Source of the DNA: Lachnospiraceae bacterium | GTDB taxonomy: Bacteria > Bacillota > Clostridia > Lachnospirales > Lachnospiraceae | Length of the DNA: 64,000 nucleotides | Reading direction: 5' to 3' | NCBI GenBank assembly: GCA_015056865.1 | Contig: SVFM01000012.1 | Span: forward strand, 18,812-82,811 | Part shown: positions 47,525 through 56,309 of the stretch, in pieces | How positions within the stretch are numbered: the first letter of the stretch is position 1 | How the letters are laid out: each line of letters opens with the position of its first letter | Notes under the pieces: generated by a model | What the model saw: only the letters and a program-made list of their open reading frames with translations | The model's database searches: none | Told to the model about the DNA's origin: nothing | Position numbers and translations under genes: made by a program

Positions 47525-48454
47525 ATGAGCAAGAAAACCTATTTTTACATTGATGACGTGATCTGGGTCATGCGGGATCTGACCAGGCAGCGTCCTGCCT
47601 CCATGTTTGACAATCCTTTTTTAAAGGTATTGAAGGAAGCCCACGACAAGTACGGTATGAAGGTGCAGCTGAATCTGTTCTACCGCACAGATTTCTACTA
47701 TGGCAACGATGAGTTTACCCTGGCAGATATGACCGATGCCTACAAGGCTGAGTGGGAAGCTTCCTCCGACTGGCTGCATCTGGGCTTTCACTCCAAGCAG
47801 GAGTTCCCGGACTATCCCTTCATCAATGCAACCTACGAAGACGTAAAGGCTATCTTTGAAGATATCAAACGCGAGGTGGATCGTTTTGCCGGCGACCAAA
47901 GCTTTGGCCGTTCTCTGGTACCTCACTGGCTTCCTATCAGCAAAGAAGGCGTCCGGGCCTTGAAAGACTGTGGTATTAAGATCATTTCCATGTCCAGCGG
48001 TGACCGCAGAGAATATAACGGTGATCCCTTCTCCCTTCCCTACGGTCATGCAGGCAGACTATTACAGAACAGGCAGCCGGAGACCATGATCTACAACAGA
48101 GGCACCAAGGACGTAGCCATCGACAATTCTCTGTGCGGCTACAACCATTTTCCTGTTGAAATTGTAAAGGATAACAAATACACACAGAAATTCATCTATG
48201 ATTCCGAAATGGACATCTGCTTCAAACAGCTGGGCGGCGGCCCCTGCTTGAATCTGGAGACATTAGATGAGCTGGAAAAGGATTTTGCTCCTCTTTTGGA
48301 CAGCGAATATCTGGGCTACGGCACCCATGAGCAGTATTTCTATGAAGACTACTATGCTTACCAGCCGGATTACCCTGCCAAGATCTTAAAAGCGGCTGAA
48401 ATTCTTTCCAAGGCAGGCTATACCTACTTTTGGACAGAAGAATTGGTGAAATAA
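47525..48454 (+). CDS. NodB-fold (polysaccharide deacetylase-like) protein, copy A
   Basis: 309 aa from the ATG at 47525 (AAAGGAG upstream). The N-terminal YFYIDDVIW places an aspartate pair (D10, D11) where NodB deacetylases have TFDDG. LGFHSKQEF (H89) and PHWLPISKEG (H134) supply possible metal ligands, and the C-terminus KAAEILSKAGYTYFW fits the last barrel helix. There is no signal peptide. It is a divergent intracellular relative; deacetylase activity is inference. Its paralogue follows 13 bp downstream. Confidence 0.65.
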   Translation: MSKKTYFYIDDVIWVMRDLTRQRPASMFDNPFLKVLKEAHDKYGMKVQLNLFYRTDFYYGNDEFTLADMTDAYKAEWEASSDWLHLGFHSKQEFPDYPFINATYEDVKAIFEDIKREVDRFAGDQSFGRSLVPHWLPISKEGVRALKDCGIKIISMSSGDRREYNGDPFSLPYGHAGRLLQNRQPETMIYNRGTKDVAIDNSLCGYNHFPVEIVKDNKYTQKFIYDSEMDICFKQLGGGPCLNLETLDELEKDFAPLLDSEYLGYGTHEQYFYEDYYAYQPDYPAKILKAAEILSKAGYTYFWTEELVK

Positions 48455-48467
48455 AGGCGCAATCGCT

Positions 48468-49397
48468 ATGGCTAAAAAAACTTACTTTTACATTGACGAT
48501 GTGATCTGGGTGTTTCGGGACCTGACCAGACAGCGCCCTGCCTGCCTGTTTGATCAGTGTCTGCTGAAACCTCTGAAAGAGGCTCACGACAAGTACGGCC
48601 TGAAAGTGGTGCTGAATGCCTTTTATCAGACAGACAACTACTATGGCAACGACGAATTTTCTCTGGCAGATATGACCGATGCTTATAAGGATCAGTGGGA
48701 AGAGGCCTCTGACTGGCTCAGGATTGGGCTCCACGCCAGGCAGGAGTTCCCGGACTACCCTTATGTGAACGCTTCCTATGAACAGGTAAAGCAGGACTTT
48801 GAAAATATGAAGCGTGAGGTACAGCGTTTTGCAGGCGACAAAACCTTCTCCTGCTCTGTGTACAATCCACACTGGAATCCGGTCAGCAAAGCCGGCGTTC
48901 AAGCGCTGTATGACTGCGGTGTACGACTTATGTCTGCTACATTGGGGCCGCGCCATCCATACACAGGAGATCCTTCCACACTGCCCTACGGCCACGCCGC
49001 CAGACTGCTTTTAAACCGTCAGCCGGAGACCATGCTCTACCGCAGGGGCACTCTGAACAAGGCTATTGACAGTTCTATCTGCGGCTACAATCATTTGACC
49101 GGAGATGTGGAAGATCTGGTCAAAAACACTCTGGCCTATGTTACCGACGAGGATACCGGCATGCACTACAAAAGGCTATGTGGCGGGCCCACTCTAAACC
49201 TGAGCAGTACGGAAGGTCTGGAGGAAGAATTCAGCAAATATCTGGGCAATGAATACATCGGCTACGCCTCCCATGAGCAGTACTCCTTCCCGGATTATTT
49301 TGCCTACCAGCCGGAGCATAATGAAAAAATTCTGGAAGCCGCCCGGATCTTATCTCAGGCAGGTTATACCTACTTTTTTGTAGATGAATTGGTATAA
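48468..49397 (+). CDS. NodB-fold (polysaccharide deacetylase-like) protein, copy B
   Basis: 309 aa, the same length as copy A and clearly homologous along its whole length. It shares YFYIDDVIW, the RQRPA block, YYGNDEF and the QEFPDYP block. H89 is kept but the following serine is alanine; PHWNPVSKAG keeps the second histidine. The pair arose by tandem duplication and has diverged, which suggests different substrates or a heteromer. Both genes end at a strong bidirectional terminator. Confidence 0.65.
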   Translation: MAKKTYFYIDDVIWVFRDLTRQRPACLFDQCLLKPLKEAHDKYGLKVVLNAFYQTDNYYGNDEFSLADMTDAYKDQWEEASDWLRIGLHARQEFPDYPYVNASYEQVKQDFENMKREVQRFAGDKTFSCSVYNPHWNPVSKAGVQALYDCGVRLMSATLGPRHPYTGDPSTLPYGHAARLLLNRQPETMLYRRGTLNKAIDSSICGYNHLTGDVEDLVKNTLAYVTDEDTGMHYKRLCGGPTLNLSSTEGLEEEFSKYLGNEYIGYASHEQYSFPDYFAYQPEHNEKILEAARILSQAGYTYFFVDELV

Positions 49398-49450
49398 AAA
49401 CAACGGCAGTTGTACCAGGATATTCTCCCGCCACAACTGCCGTTGTTTTT
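49396..49450. terminator. Bidirectional terminator between convergent units
   Basis: A perfect 18-bp stem (core CAACGGCAGTTGT with complement) with a 19-nt loop, flanked by A-run on the left and T-run on the right, so it serves the NodB-like genes and the opposing operon. Confidence 0.85.
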
Positions 49451-49475
49451 TATATGGATGATAGATAAAAGCAAG

Positions 49476-51584
49476 TTATTCTGCAGTTAATGCATTGGCC
49501 TTACGATAATCTGCCAGCGCGTACTCCAACTCATAGTCCAGCTGGCGCAGTTTCCAACGCAAACCATATTCATCTGTGGTATACTCCATACTGGGCTCCC
49601 AGCCAAGGCGGGAATCCACCTGTACGATGGGAATGGTGGCAAGCACATTCTCACGCTCTGCCAGCAAAAGTTCTTCCATCTGATTCAACAACTCTGCCGC
49701 TGCCGCCTGATTACCGGCGATGCTCAGCTGCTGTTTCAGGATAAAGTGTTGCTTTACATGGATACCTGTGCGGATAGTGTGCTGCATAAACTTAGCCAGG
49801 TTGCACATGCGCAGCAAGGCGTCGTTAGGAGCTTTGCTGGACTCCAACAGCGCGATACCCTCCAGCATCAGCCGTTCCATGGTCTGCAGGGCCGGTATTT
49901 CGTCCATGATACGCACACCTGACAAAGAATTTCTGCCGCCGAAATCCTGCCTGTAGGCACCAAAGTAAATGTCATTGCCAAACATGGCGTGGGCACGATC
50001 GGGCAATTTGCCATGCTGAGGCAGTTCCTGATAGTTGCCGGACCACAGGGGGTAAGAGGGTCCGATACGGAAAGCACCATACTGTTCCTCATTGCTGGGC
50101 GGATAGTAAGTAATGGCCTCACTGAATTTCTCCATGGCCTGCTCTGCCAGCACTGCATCCTCCTCACCAAAGTCACGCACAAGCAGATCCCGCAGGGACT
50201 CGATCAAGGGCTTCACCGGGGTAAAGAAAGCACATTTCTCCAATTCGCAGATAATGGAGGGATGGAAGCCGTAGTGATGGTTTTCCAACAGTCCTGTCAG
50301 TCCCCACTCACGCTGCGCCTGCTGCACTTTCTCATAACGCTTGATCCACTGCTGACCCATGGGCTCATAGGGAACCACACCAAAGTCCCAGGTGCGTCCT
50401 GCAGTCATGGAAATAGAGTACAGTTTAATGCCCCGCTTCTTAGCTGCAATTGCCTCGCTGGCAAAATATTCGCCGGGTCCTACAAAACTTAAGGAATAAT
50501 CCGCCACGTTCTGCACGGAATTACCCAGCTTGAATTGGTGGAACATATCCCAGGTGGCAAGCAGGCTGATGCCCTTTGGCAGCCTCTCGATCAGCTTCAC
50601 CCGGTCTTCCTCCGGTGCAAAGCCCCAGTTGTAGGTACAGAAGATCAGATCAACGTCCGGATTGTACTTGGTCACTACCTTCTGGATCAGAGCCACCCAC
50701 TCCGGATAGTCACAACAGGGCCACCAGCCGGGACTGGTCTTGCCGGTAGGAATATTGTCTACAAAATTCTCCCACCAGGGGGTTTTACCCACCCGGGGAT
50801 CCCTACTCTTAAACTGGTTGGCCTCGCCCACCAGTGCAATTCCCTTCAGTTTTGGACAAACCTCGAAGAGCTTGCCGTATAACTCCTCATAAAATTCTTC
50901 CGCATCCGGCTCATCCGGATGCTTGCTGTGGGCAGCCGTCAGCTCAATATATACATCAATACCGTACTTGGCAGCCCGCTCACTGAGCAGCCGCAAATCA
51001 ATATACTCACCACGCTTGGTGGTGTAGGGGTCTTTGATCCAGACAGAGATGGAATCCATGCCCATGTGAGCGATCAATGCCAGAGCCTCGTCCGTATAAG
51101 CAAACATACCAAGGGGAGACTGAGTATTGCGGTAGGTAAACAGAGATTTTCTCTGAATGACTCCTTTGGTCAAAAACGGCGCCTTGCGCAGATTCATCAG
51201 GTCTTCCAGGTAATACAGGGCCTGGGCCACACCTCGCTCGTCGTAGCCTTCGATGGTAATACCATCCTTCTTCACGGTGATCCGATAGCCCATGTAGGCG
51301 TTAAAATCACCCAGATTTTTACTCAGGGAAATCTCTATAGCCGGCTCACCCGGCTTTTGCTTTTCAGTGATAAAGCCGGAAATACCCATGGAGGTAAACA
51401 GATAATCCGTAAAATCTCTGGCAGCAGTCAGAATCACGTCACTGTTGTCCAGAAGCACGATCCGCACTTCCTCCGGGAAGGCAAACTCGTCTTCCCGGGG
51501 AGTAAGAGATTTGTCACGTCGGTCTTTTTTATGAACTTCCAGTAATTCTGTTTTAAAATCATAGGGTTTCTGAATCTTCAACAT
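49476..51584 (-). CDS. Unclassified glycoside hydrolase-like protein (GH20b/GH67N-type domain plus TIM barrel)
   Basis: 702 aa. Residues about 39-135 show the zincin-like domain that precedes the barrel in GH20, GH67 and GH84 (ISLSKNLGDFNAYMGYRI, GYDERGVAQALYYLEDLM). A (beta/alpha)8 barrel follows to about 480, with E254 in ALVGEANQFKSRD as a candidate acid, then a helical domain. There is no signal peptide. I cannot assign a known GH family. Last gene of the operon that starts with the creatininase-like gene. Confidence 0.7.
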   Translation of the reverse strand: MLKIQKPYDFKTELLEVHKKDRRDKSLTPREDEFAFPEEVRIVLLDNSDVILTAARDFTDYLFTSMGISGFITEKQKPGEPAIEISLSKNLGDFNAYMGYRITVKKDGITIEGYDERGVAQALYYLEDLMNLRKAPFLTKGVIQRKSLFTYRNTQSPLGMFAYTDEALALIAHMGMDSISVWIKDPYTTKRGEYIDLRLLSERAAKYGIDVYIELTAAHSKHPDEPDAEEFYEELYGKLFEVCPKLKGIALVGEANQFKSRDPRVGKTPWWENFVDNIPTGKTSPGWWPCCDYPEWVALIQKVVTKYNPDVDLIFCTYNWGFAPEEDRVKLIERLPKGISLLATWDMFHQFKLGNSVQNVADYSLSFVGPGEYFASEAIAAKKRGIKLYSISMTAGRTWDFGVVPYEPMGQQWIKRYEKVQQAQREWGLTGLLENHHYGFHPSIICELEKCAFFTPVKPLIESLRDLLVRDFGEEDAVLAEQAMEKFSEAITYYPPSNEEQYGAFRIGPSYPLWSGNYQELPQHGKLPDRAHAMFGNDIYFGAYRQDFGGRNSLSGVRIMDEIPALQTMERLMLEGIALLESSKAPNDALLRMCNLAKFMQHTIRTGIHVKQHFILKQQLSIAGNQAAAAELLNQMEELLLAERENVLATIPIVQVDSRLGWEPSMEYTTDEYGLRWKLRQLDYELEYALADYRKANALTAE

Positions 51585-51598
51585 ATCTATTCCCCTTA

Positions 51599-52651
51599 TT
51601 AGAACTGATAGTCAACAGTTACCTTTTCTCCTGTATTTGCAGACTGTACAATAGCACTGCAAACTGCTACGGTAGATGCACCCTGTACGCCATCGGTTTT
51701 AACGGGCTCATCCTTCAAAACTGCGTCACACAGATCCTTGATCTCGGATGCTACGTTGTGGTTGTTTACATTTACAGGAATCTTCAGCTGGTACAGCTGT
51801 ACCGGCTGACCGCGATACATCTTATCGCCGTTGATGTCATTCTTGTACAGAGTCAGGTGAGTGGAGGTGTTGTCCATGATGATGGTACCGGCTGTTCCGT
51901 AGAGCACGGTACGCATGGTGTAATCTCTCTTACAACCGATGGAGGTCAGCACCTTACCGATCACGTTATTAGGGAACTTCATGATAGCTACAGTACAGTC
52001 ATCAACGGGCCAATCGGTCAGGGACTTGCGGTTAGAATAAGCAAACACCTCTGAGGGGTTGCCGGCGATCCAACGCAGCAGATCTACTGCATGGCAGCCG
52101 CCGCCGGTTACGGGCTGACGCAGCTCCACCGGATCCATTCTCCAGCCGCCGATACCGGCCAGATCGGAATAATCATGTGCATACTCAGACTCAACAAAGA
52201 ACAAATCCCCGATTTCACCGTCATCAATCAGCTTCTTGGCCTCGATAAATGCAGGTGTATAGCGGCCAACCTGACCTACCATCAGCTTCATACCGGTCTC
52301 CTTCTGAGCCTTTACCATCTCCTTGCAGTCATCCAGACGCATAGCCATGGGTTTCTCGCACAGTACGTGCTTACCTGCACGCAGGGCGTCCACTGTGATC
52401 AGCTTATGCACGGGATCGGGCGTTGCCACGGTTACGATGTCAATATCCTCTCTCTTAAGCAATTCTCTGTGATCGGTGTAGCAATCCTCGGCAGACATGT
52501 TAAACTCCTCTGCACGCTGCTTTAAGATCTTTTCATCTGTGTCGCAGATAGCTACCAGCTTTGCACACTCCAGAGACTGAATACCTGTCATATGGCGCAC
52601 GCCGAAAGAATTCACGCCTACGACAGCAATGTTTAAAATTTTCTTTTCCAT
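51599..52651 (-). CDS. Gfo/Idh/MocA-family oxidoreductase
   Basis: 350 aa. Rossmann domain VVGVNSFGVRH, canonical catalytic EKP (99-101) in VLCEKPMAM, and GGGCHAVDLLRWIAG with the second-site aspartate and histidine. It should be a true NAD(P)-dependent sugar or inositol dehydrogenase, in contrast to the GH109-like protein at 29312. It sits 14 bp upstream of the glycoside hydrolase-like gene. Confidence 0.92.
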   Translation of the reverse strand: MEKKILNIAVVGVNSFGVRHMTGIQSLECAKLVAICDTDEKILKQRAEEFNMSAEDCYTDHRELLKREDIDIVTVATPDPVHKLITVDALRAGKHVLCEKPMAMRLDDCKEMVKAQKETGMKLMVGQVGRYTPAFIEAKKLIDDGEIGDLFFVESEYAHDYSDLAGIGGWRMDPVELRQPVTGGGCHAVDLLRWIAGNPSEVFAYSNRKSLTDWPVDDCTVAIMKFPNNVIGKVLTSIGCKRDYTMRTVLYGTAGTIIMDNTSTHLTLYKNDINGDKMYRGQPVQLYQLKIPVNVNNHNVASEIKDLCDAVLKDEPVKTDGVQGASTVAVCSAIVQSANTGEKVTVDYQF

Positions 52652-52707
52652 GTTTTTGCTCCTTTTTATTTCATATTTCTACCGCGCGAAAATACAGCAC
52701 AGTTGCA

Positions 52708-54024
52708 TTACATTAATTGATCCGCCAGCCTTAAAATCTCCTCTACCATCTGCTCTCCCGTTCCGGGCAGATAGGGGCTGGACTGACGCTGAGACTCAAA
52801 TACAGTGGGAACATAGAGCTCCTTCAACGGAAAATATCCGCAACCACCGCCGGACAACTCAATCACCAGATTCTTACAGACCGGAGACTTCTCCTTGATC
52901 TTTATGCCAAACTGCACAAAGGGCTCGCCGGGCAAAAGGTATAAAAGACAATCTCCCACCTTCATAACCTGTATCCAAACCTTCGTCTCCGAGGTCATCC
53001 TGTCATACATCAGCAGCAAATCTTTCGAGCGGACCAGTGCCACCTGTTCCGGGTCACTGCCACCGATAGCCAAGGTTGCCCCAGGGATTTCCTTTACCGT
53101 TGCCACAATGTGTCTGGCCTCCTCCAATTCCCGGGGATCAAAAGGACGTGTGGGGAAGATCAGCTGTTTTTTCACACAGGCAACCTGCTTATCCTGCAGC
53201 TTTCGGGCATTGGCCATTGCCTGCACAGCTGTCTGCGCCAGAGCCTTACCCATCTTGATATAGTGGTCCGAAGGTGGATAATCCTTGGTGGCATCCACGT
53301 GATTTAAATTTCCACAGGTGCCGTTTACAAACATGCTGACAAAATCCTGCCCATAAAGCTTCTTTAGTTCATAGGAAATAATGGATGGAAAATCGCCACT
53401 GTATGCATTCCCCTTTACAATATCCAGATGGCAGGCATAATTGATCATTGCTCCCAGAGGTTTCCCTTCTGCATTCTTTGCCACCAGAACCGCCACCTGA
53501 TGATCCGCCTGGCCATCACGGCACAGAATATCCGGATCATGATTATCAGGTGCGGTCTGCATGCGACCATCTTTCATCCGATAAGTTCGCTGGAAGGACC
53601 ACTCCCCGGCAATCTCCGTTCCATACTCTACCACACAGTCTGTCATTCTTTTATATGCTAAGATCACACAATCAGCAGCCAGGCGTTTCAGCATTGAGAT
53701 ATATTCCTCATCCGGATAGAGATTGGTATGATCAACTGCATAAGGAATTCCGGTGTGGGTATGGGTACAACAAATGTTTACATTGGATGCAGGAATACCT
53801 GTGTATTCCTGCACACGCATACAGATCGCATCATGAATCTCAGCCGACAAGAGCAAAGCATCCATTACCACCAGCCCCACTGTACTTTCTCCATCACTGA
53901 ACACCACCGCCTTGGCATATAGCCGATCTTTTACGTCATCCGCAAATCTAGCGTTGAAATAGCCGGGTATAATACAGCCCAACGGAGGTGTTATATCCTT
54001 TTCATAAAGACCAACTTTCAACAT
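52708..54024 (-). CDS. Neutral ceramidase-like (N-terminal domain) protein, copy 1
   Basis: 438 aa from the ATG at 54024. Core motifs ITPPLGC at the start, CTHTHTGIP, NYACHLDIV and FVNGTCGNLNHVD match the zinc-binding catalytic domain of the neutral/alkaline ceramidase family. The serine nucleophile motif (GDVSPN) of true ceramidases is replaced by CGNLNH, and the immunoglobulin-like C-terminal domain and signal peptide are absent. Probably a metal-dependent amidase or esterase acting on a cytoplasmic substrate. Confidence 0.78.
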   Translation of the reverse strand: MLKVGLYEKDITPPLGCIIPGYFNARFADDVKDRLYAKAVVFSDGESTVGLVVMDALLLSAEIHDAICMRVQEYTGIPASNVNICCTHTHTGIPYAVDHTNLYPDEEYISMLKRLAADCVILAYKRMTDCVVEYGTEIAGEWSFQRTYRMKDGRMQTAPDNHDPDILCRDGQADHQVAVLVAKNAEGKPLGAMINYACHLDIVKGNAYSGDFPSIISYELKKLYGQDFVSMFVNGTCGNLNHVDATKDYPPSDHYIKMGKALAQTAVQAMANARKLQDKQVACVKKQLIFPTRPFDPRELEEARHIVATVKEIPGATLAIGGSDPEQVALVRSKDLLLMYDRMTSETKVWIQVMKVGDCLLYLLPGEPFVQFGIKIKEKSPVCKNLVIELSGGGCGYFPLKELYVPTVFESQRQSSPYLPGTGEQMVEEILRLADQLM

Positions 54025-54037
54025 TATACACCGTCTT

Positions 54038-55393
54038 TTATCTTTCAAGGCCTTTAAGAGTTCGTATCCATGCCAGTTCTGCCGCCAATTTTGCTGCAGT
54101 CTCAGCAATCAATTCCCCTGCACCGGGCTGCAGTACAAAGGTGGTTCTTCTGGACTCATATACGGTATCATACATCAGATCCTTCAAAGGGATATATCCG
54201 CTGTAGCCGTGGGAAAGCTCTGCAACAATATTTTTATCGCTGGGAGAATGCTCCTTAACATAAAGGCCAAACTGCACATACATTTCACCGGGCACTGCAT
54301 AGAGATAACAATCGCCCACTCTGGCCGCCTGCACACCTACCATACGATACTCCTGTCTGGCATCGTAGGCTCTCAGCAGCTGCTGTGCCACCATCAGATC
54401 CTCCTGCTCCTGATTGCCGGTTCCCAGAGCCAGAGTCAGGCCTTCGATAGGCTTAATGGTAGCCACGATATGCTTGGCATTGTTGATCTTCTCCATATCC
54501 CAGTCGCGCTCAGGCATTTTCAGGTATACCTTATTGGAAGCAACCGTGTCGCCCTGCACCTCCTGGGCCTGGCTGATGGCCTTGATAGCCTCTGCTGCCA
54601 CAATCTTACCCATCTTGATATAATGAGAAGAAGGGGGATACTCGGTAGCACCCATAACATCCACGTGATTAATGTTACCGCAGGTACCATTTACAAACAG
54701 ACTGACAAAGTCTCTGCCATATGCATCCTTCATGCCATAGGAAACAACTGAAGGCCAGTCACCGCTGTACTTGGTTCCCTTGATCACGTCAGGATGGCAG
54801 GCAAAGTTTACGATGGCGCCCATAGGCTTGCCCTGCATATCCTCTGCATACAAAACAGTCAACTCGGGATCAATGGGGCCATGAGGGCCCAGCACCTCAG
54901 GATCGCCAATTTCTGGAGCGGTCTGAATCCTGCCGTCTGCCATATTATAAACACGGTTAAAGGAAATGGAATCCACATAACCCTTACCGAATTTTACTTT
55001 TGCCTCCTGCATAGACTGCACTGCCAAAGTGATGCAGTCTGCACCGATTCTGATAAAGTACTCATCAAAAGCATCGTCTCCCTGAACGGGTGCCCCCGGA
55101 AGGCCCTTGCGGGGAATACCGGTATGCGTATGGGTTGCACTGAGAGACATATGATCGGAGCTGATGCCGGTGTACTCAGAGGCCCTCTTCAGGATCTCAT
55201 CATGAACACCCAAATCCATACCGCAGGCATCTGCCGCTGCCATCACAACGGTTTCCTTACCGTCTGAAATCGCCACAGCCTTGATATAAAGCTTATCCAC
55301 TACGCCGTCAGACACTCTTTTGGAGTAATAACCCGGAATATCACAGCCCAGAGGCGGTGTGATCTCCTTTTCATAAAAGCCTACTTTTAACAT
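54038..55393 (-). CDS. Neutral ceramidase-like (N-terminal domain) protein, copy 2
   Basis: 451 aa, homologous to the next gene over its full length. It shares ITPPLGC, ATHTHTGIP, NFACHPDVI and FVNGTCGNINHVD, and likewise lacks the ceramidase serine, the C-terminal domain and a signal peptide. The two lie 13 bp apart, a tandem duplication. It starts 25 bp after the creatininase-like gene. Confidence 0.78.
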   Translation of the reverse strand: MLKVGFYEKEITPPLGCDIPGYYSKRVSDGVVDKLYIKAVAISDGKETVVMAAADACGMDLGVHDEILKRASEYTGISSDHMSLSATHTHTGIPRKGLPGAPVQGDDAFDEYFIRIGADCITLAVQSMQEAKVKFGKGYVDSISFNRVYNMADGRIQTAPEIGDPEVLGPHGPIDPELTVLYAEDMQGKPMGAIVNFACHPDVIKGTKYSGDWPSVVSYGMKDAYGRDFVSLFVNGTCGNINHVDVMGATEYPPSSHYIKMGKIVAAEAIKAISQAQEVQGDTVASNKVYLKMPERDWDMEKINNAKHIVATIKPIEGLTLALGTGNQEQEDLMVAQQLLRAYDARQEYRMVGVQAARVGDCYLYAVPGEMYVQFGLYVKEHSPSDKNIVAELSHGYSGYIPLKDLMYDTVYESRRTTFVLQPGAGELIAETAAKLAAELAWIRTLKGLER

Positions 55394-55418
55394 GATTTTG
55401 TCTCCTTTTCTTTAAAAT

Positions 55419-56162
55419 TTATTTGATACCTAACATCATAGGTATATAATCTTCCAAGGAATACTCCACGAACTGTCTGCCCATCTCCACGGACATCTGG
55501 GCTGCATCCTGGGCGAACCAGTCATCGGTCTCTGCCAGACGTTCCAGCTTGATGGTGCCAGGGAAAAGATACTCCAGCAAGGAACATTCCTTCCTTCCGG
55601 CATGATCACCGCCCAGCTTTTCCTTAGCGGTGTCAGAGCCATTCAGTACTCTGATCCAGTTCCAGGGATTATCCATAGCGGACATATTCTCATAGAAGTC
55701 CTTATTCTCATTGTTTCCCCACCAGCCTTCGCCCATGGTTTCGTCCAAGTATTCAAAGATCAGCTTGCGGGCTGCCTTCATACAAGCCAAAGCCATAGGA
55801 TTATAATCCTCGGTCTGATGTGAGATGATCAGATAAATATTACGGTTAAATCCCGCACGAAACAGAGATTTGAGGATACAATACACATAGCCCTCAAAGG
55901 TATCGCAGTCCACATGAATGGTATTTTTTTCCGGGCCCGCCACGGCATAGCTGGCAACGCCATACCAAATAGTAGGAAACACCACAGCATCAATTTTCTC
56001 TGCAATCTTTTCCGCCAGCCCCAAAGACACCAGTGCATCACAACCATAAGGACAGTGGGTGCTGTGATACTCCATAGTACCTACCGGAATCAGGATGGGC
56101 CACTTCTCCCTTTTGGCAACCTCTGCCTCTTTGGGGTAACAAAATTCCATATGAAAACTCAT
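55419..56162 (-). CDS. Creatininase-family amidohydrolase
   Basis: 247 aa, ATG after AGGAGGTG. Metal-site pattern PVGTMEYHSTHCPYGCD gives E31, H33, H36 and D42; H116 in IISHQTED takes the place of the usual NGHGGN block, and GGDHAGRKE gives H188 and E193. The family opens cyclic amides or cleaves formamides and, as MftE, trims peptides. The altered middle motif points to a new substrate. First gene of the five-gene minus-strand operon. Confidence 0.85.
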   Translation of the reverse strand: MSFHMEFCYPKEAEVAKREKWPILIPVGTMEYHSTHCPYGCDALVSLGLAEKIAEKIDAVVFPTIWYGVASYAVAGPEKNTIHVDCDTFEGYVYCILKSLFRAGFNRNIYLIISHQTEDYNPMALACMKAARKLIFEYLDETMGEGWWGNNENKDFYENMSAMDNPWNWIRVLNGSDTAKEKLGGDHAGRKECSLLEYLFPGTIKLERLAETDDWFAQDAAQMSVEMGRQFVEYSLEDYIPMMLGIK

Positions 56163-56249
56163 ACAAAATACACCTCCTAAATATGCATTCTTATATTATT
56201 TAGTATACAGTTGTCACCAAATTTTTAAATGGAGATTTGCAACAGGAAC

Positions 56250-56279
56250 TTGTATAAAACTAACATTTCATGCTACAAT
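56250..56279 (+). promoter_or_regulatory. Promoter of the AraC regulator at 56310
   Basis: TTGTAT and TACAAT with an 18-bp spacer, 31 bp before the start. The same 147-bp region must also hold the promoter of the opposing operon (a possible GTGACA...TATAAG on the minus strand). Confidence 0.45.
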
Positions 56280-56309
56280 AAGGAAAATAAAGACAAAAGG
56301 AGACTTTTC

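Noticed and set aside
52708..55393. Calling the pair true neutral ceramidases
   Set aside because: The serine nucleophile motif, signal peptide and C-terminal domain are absent.
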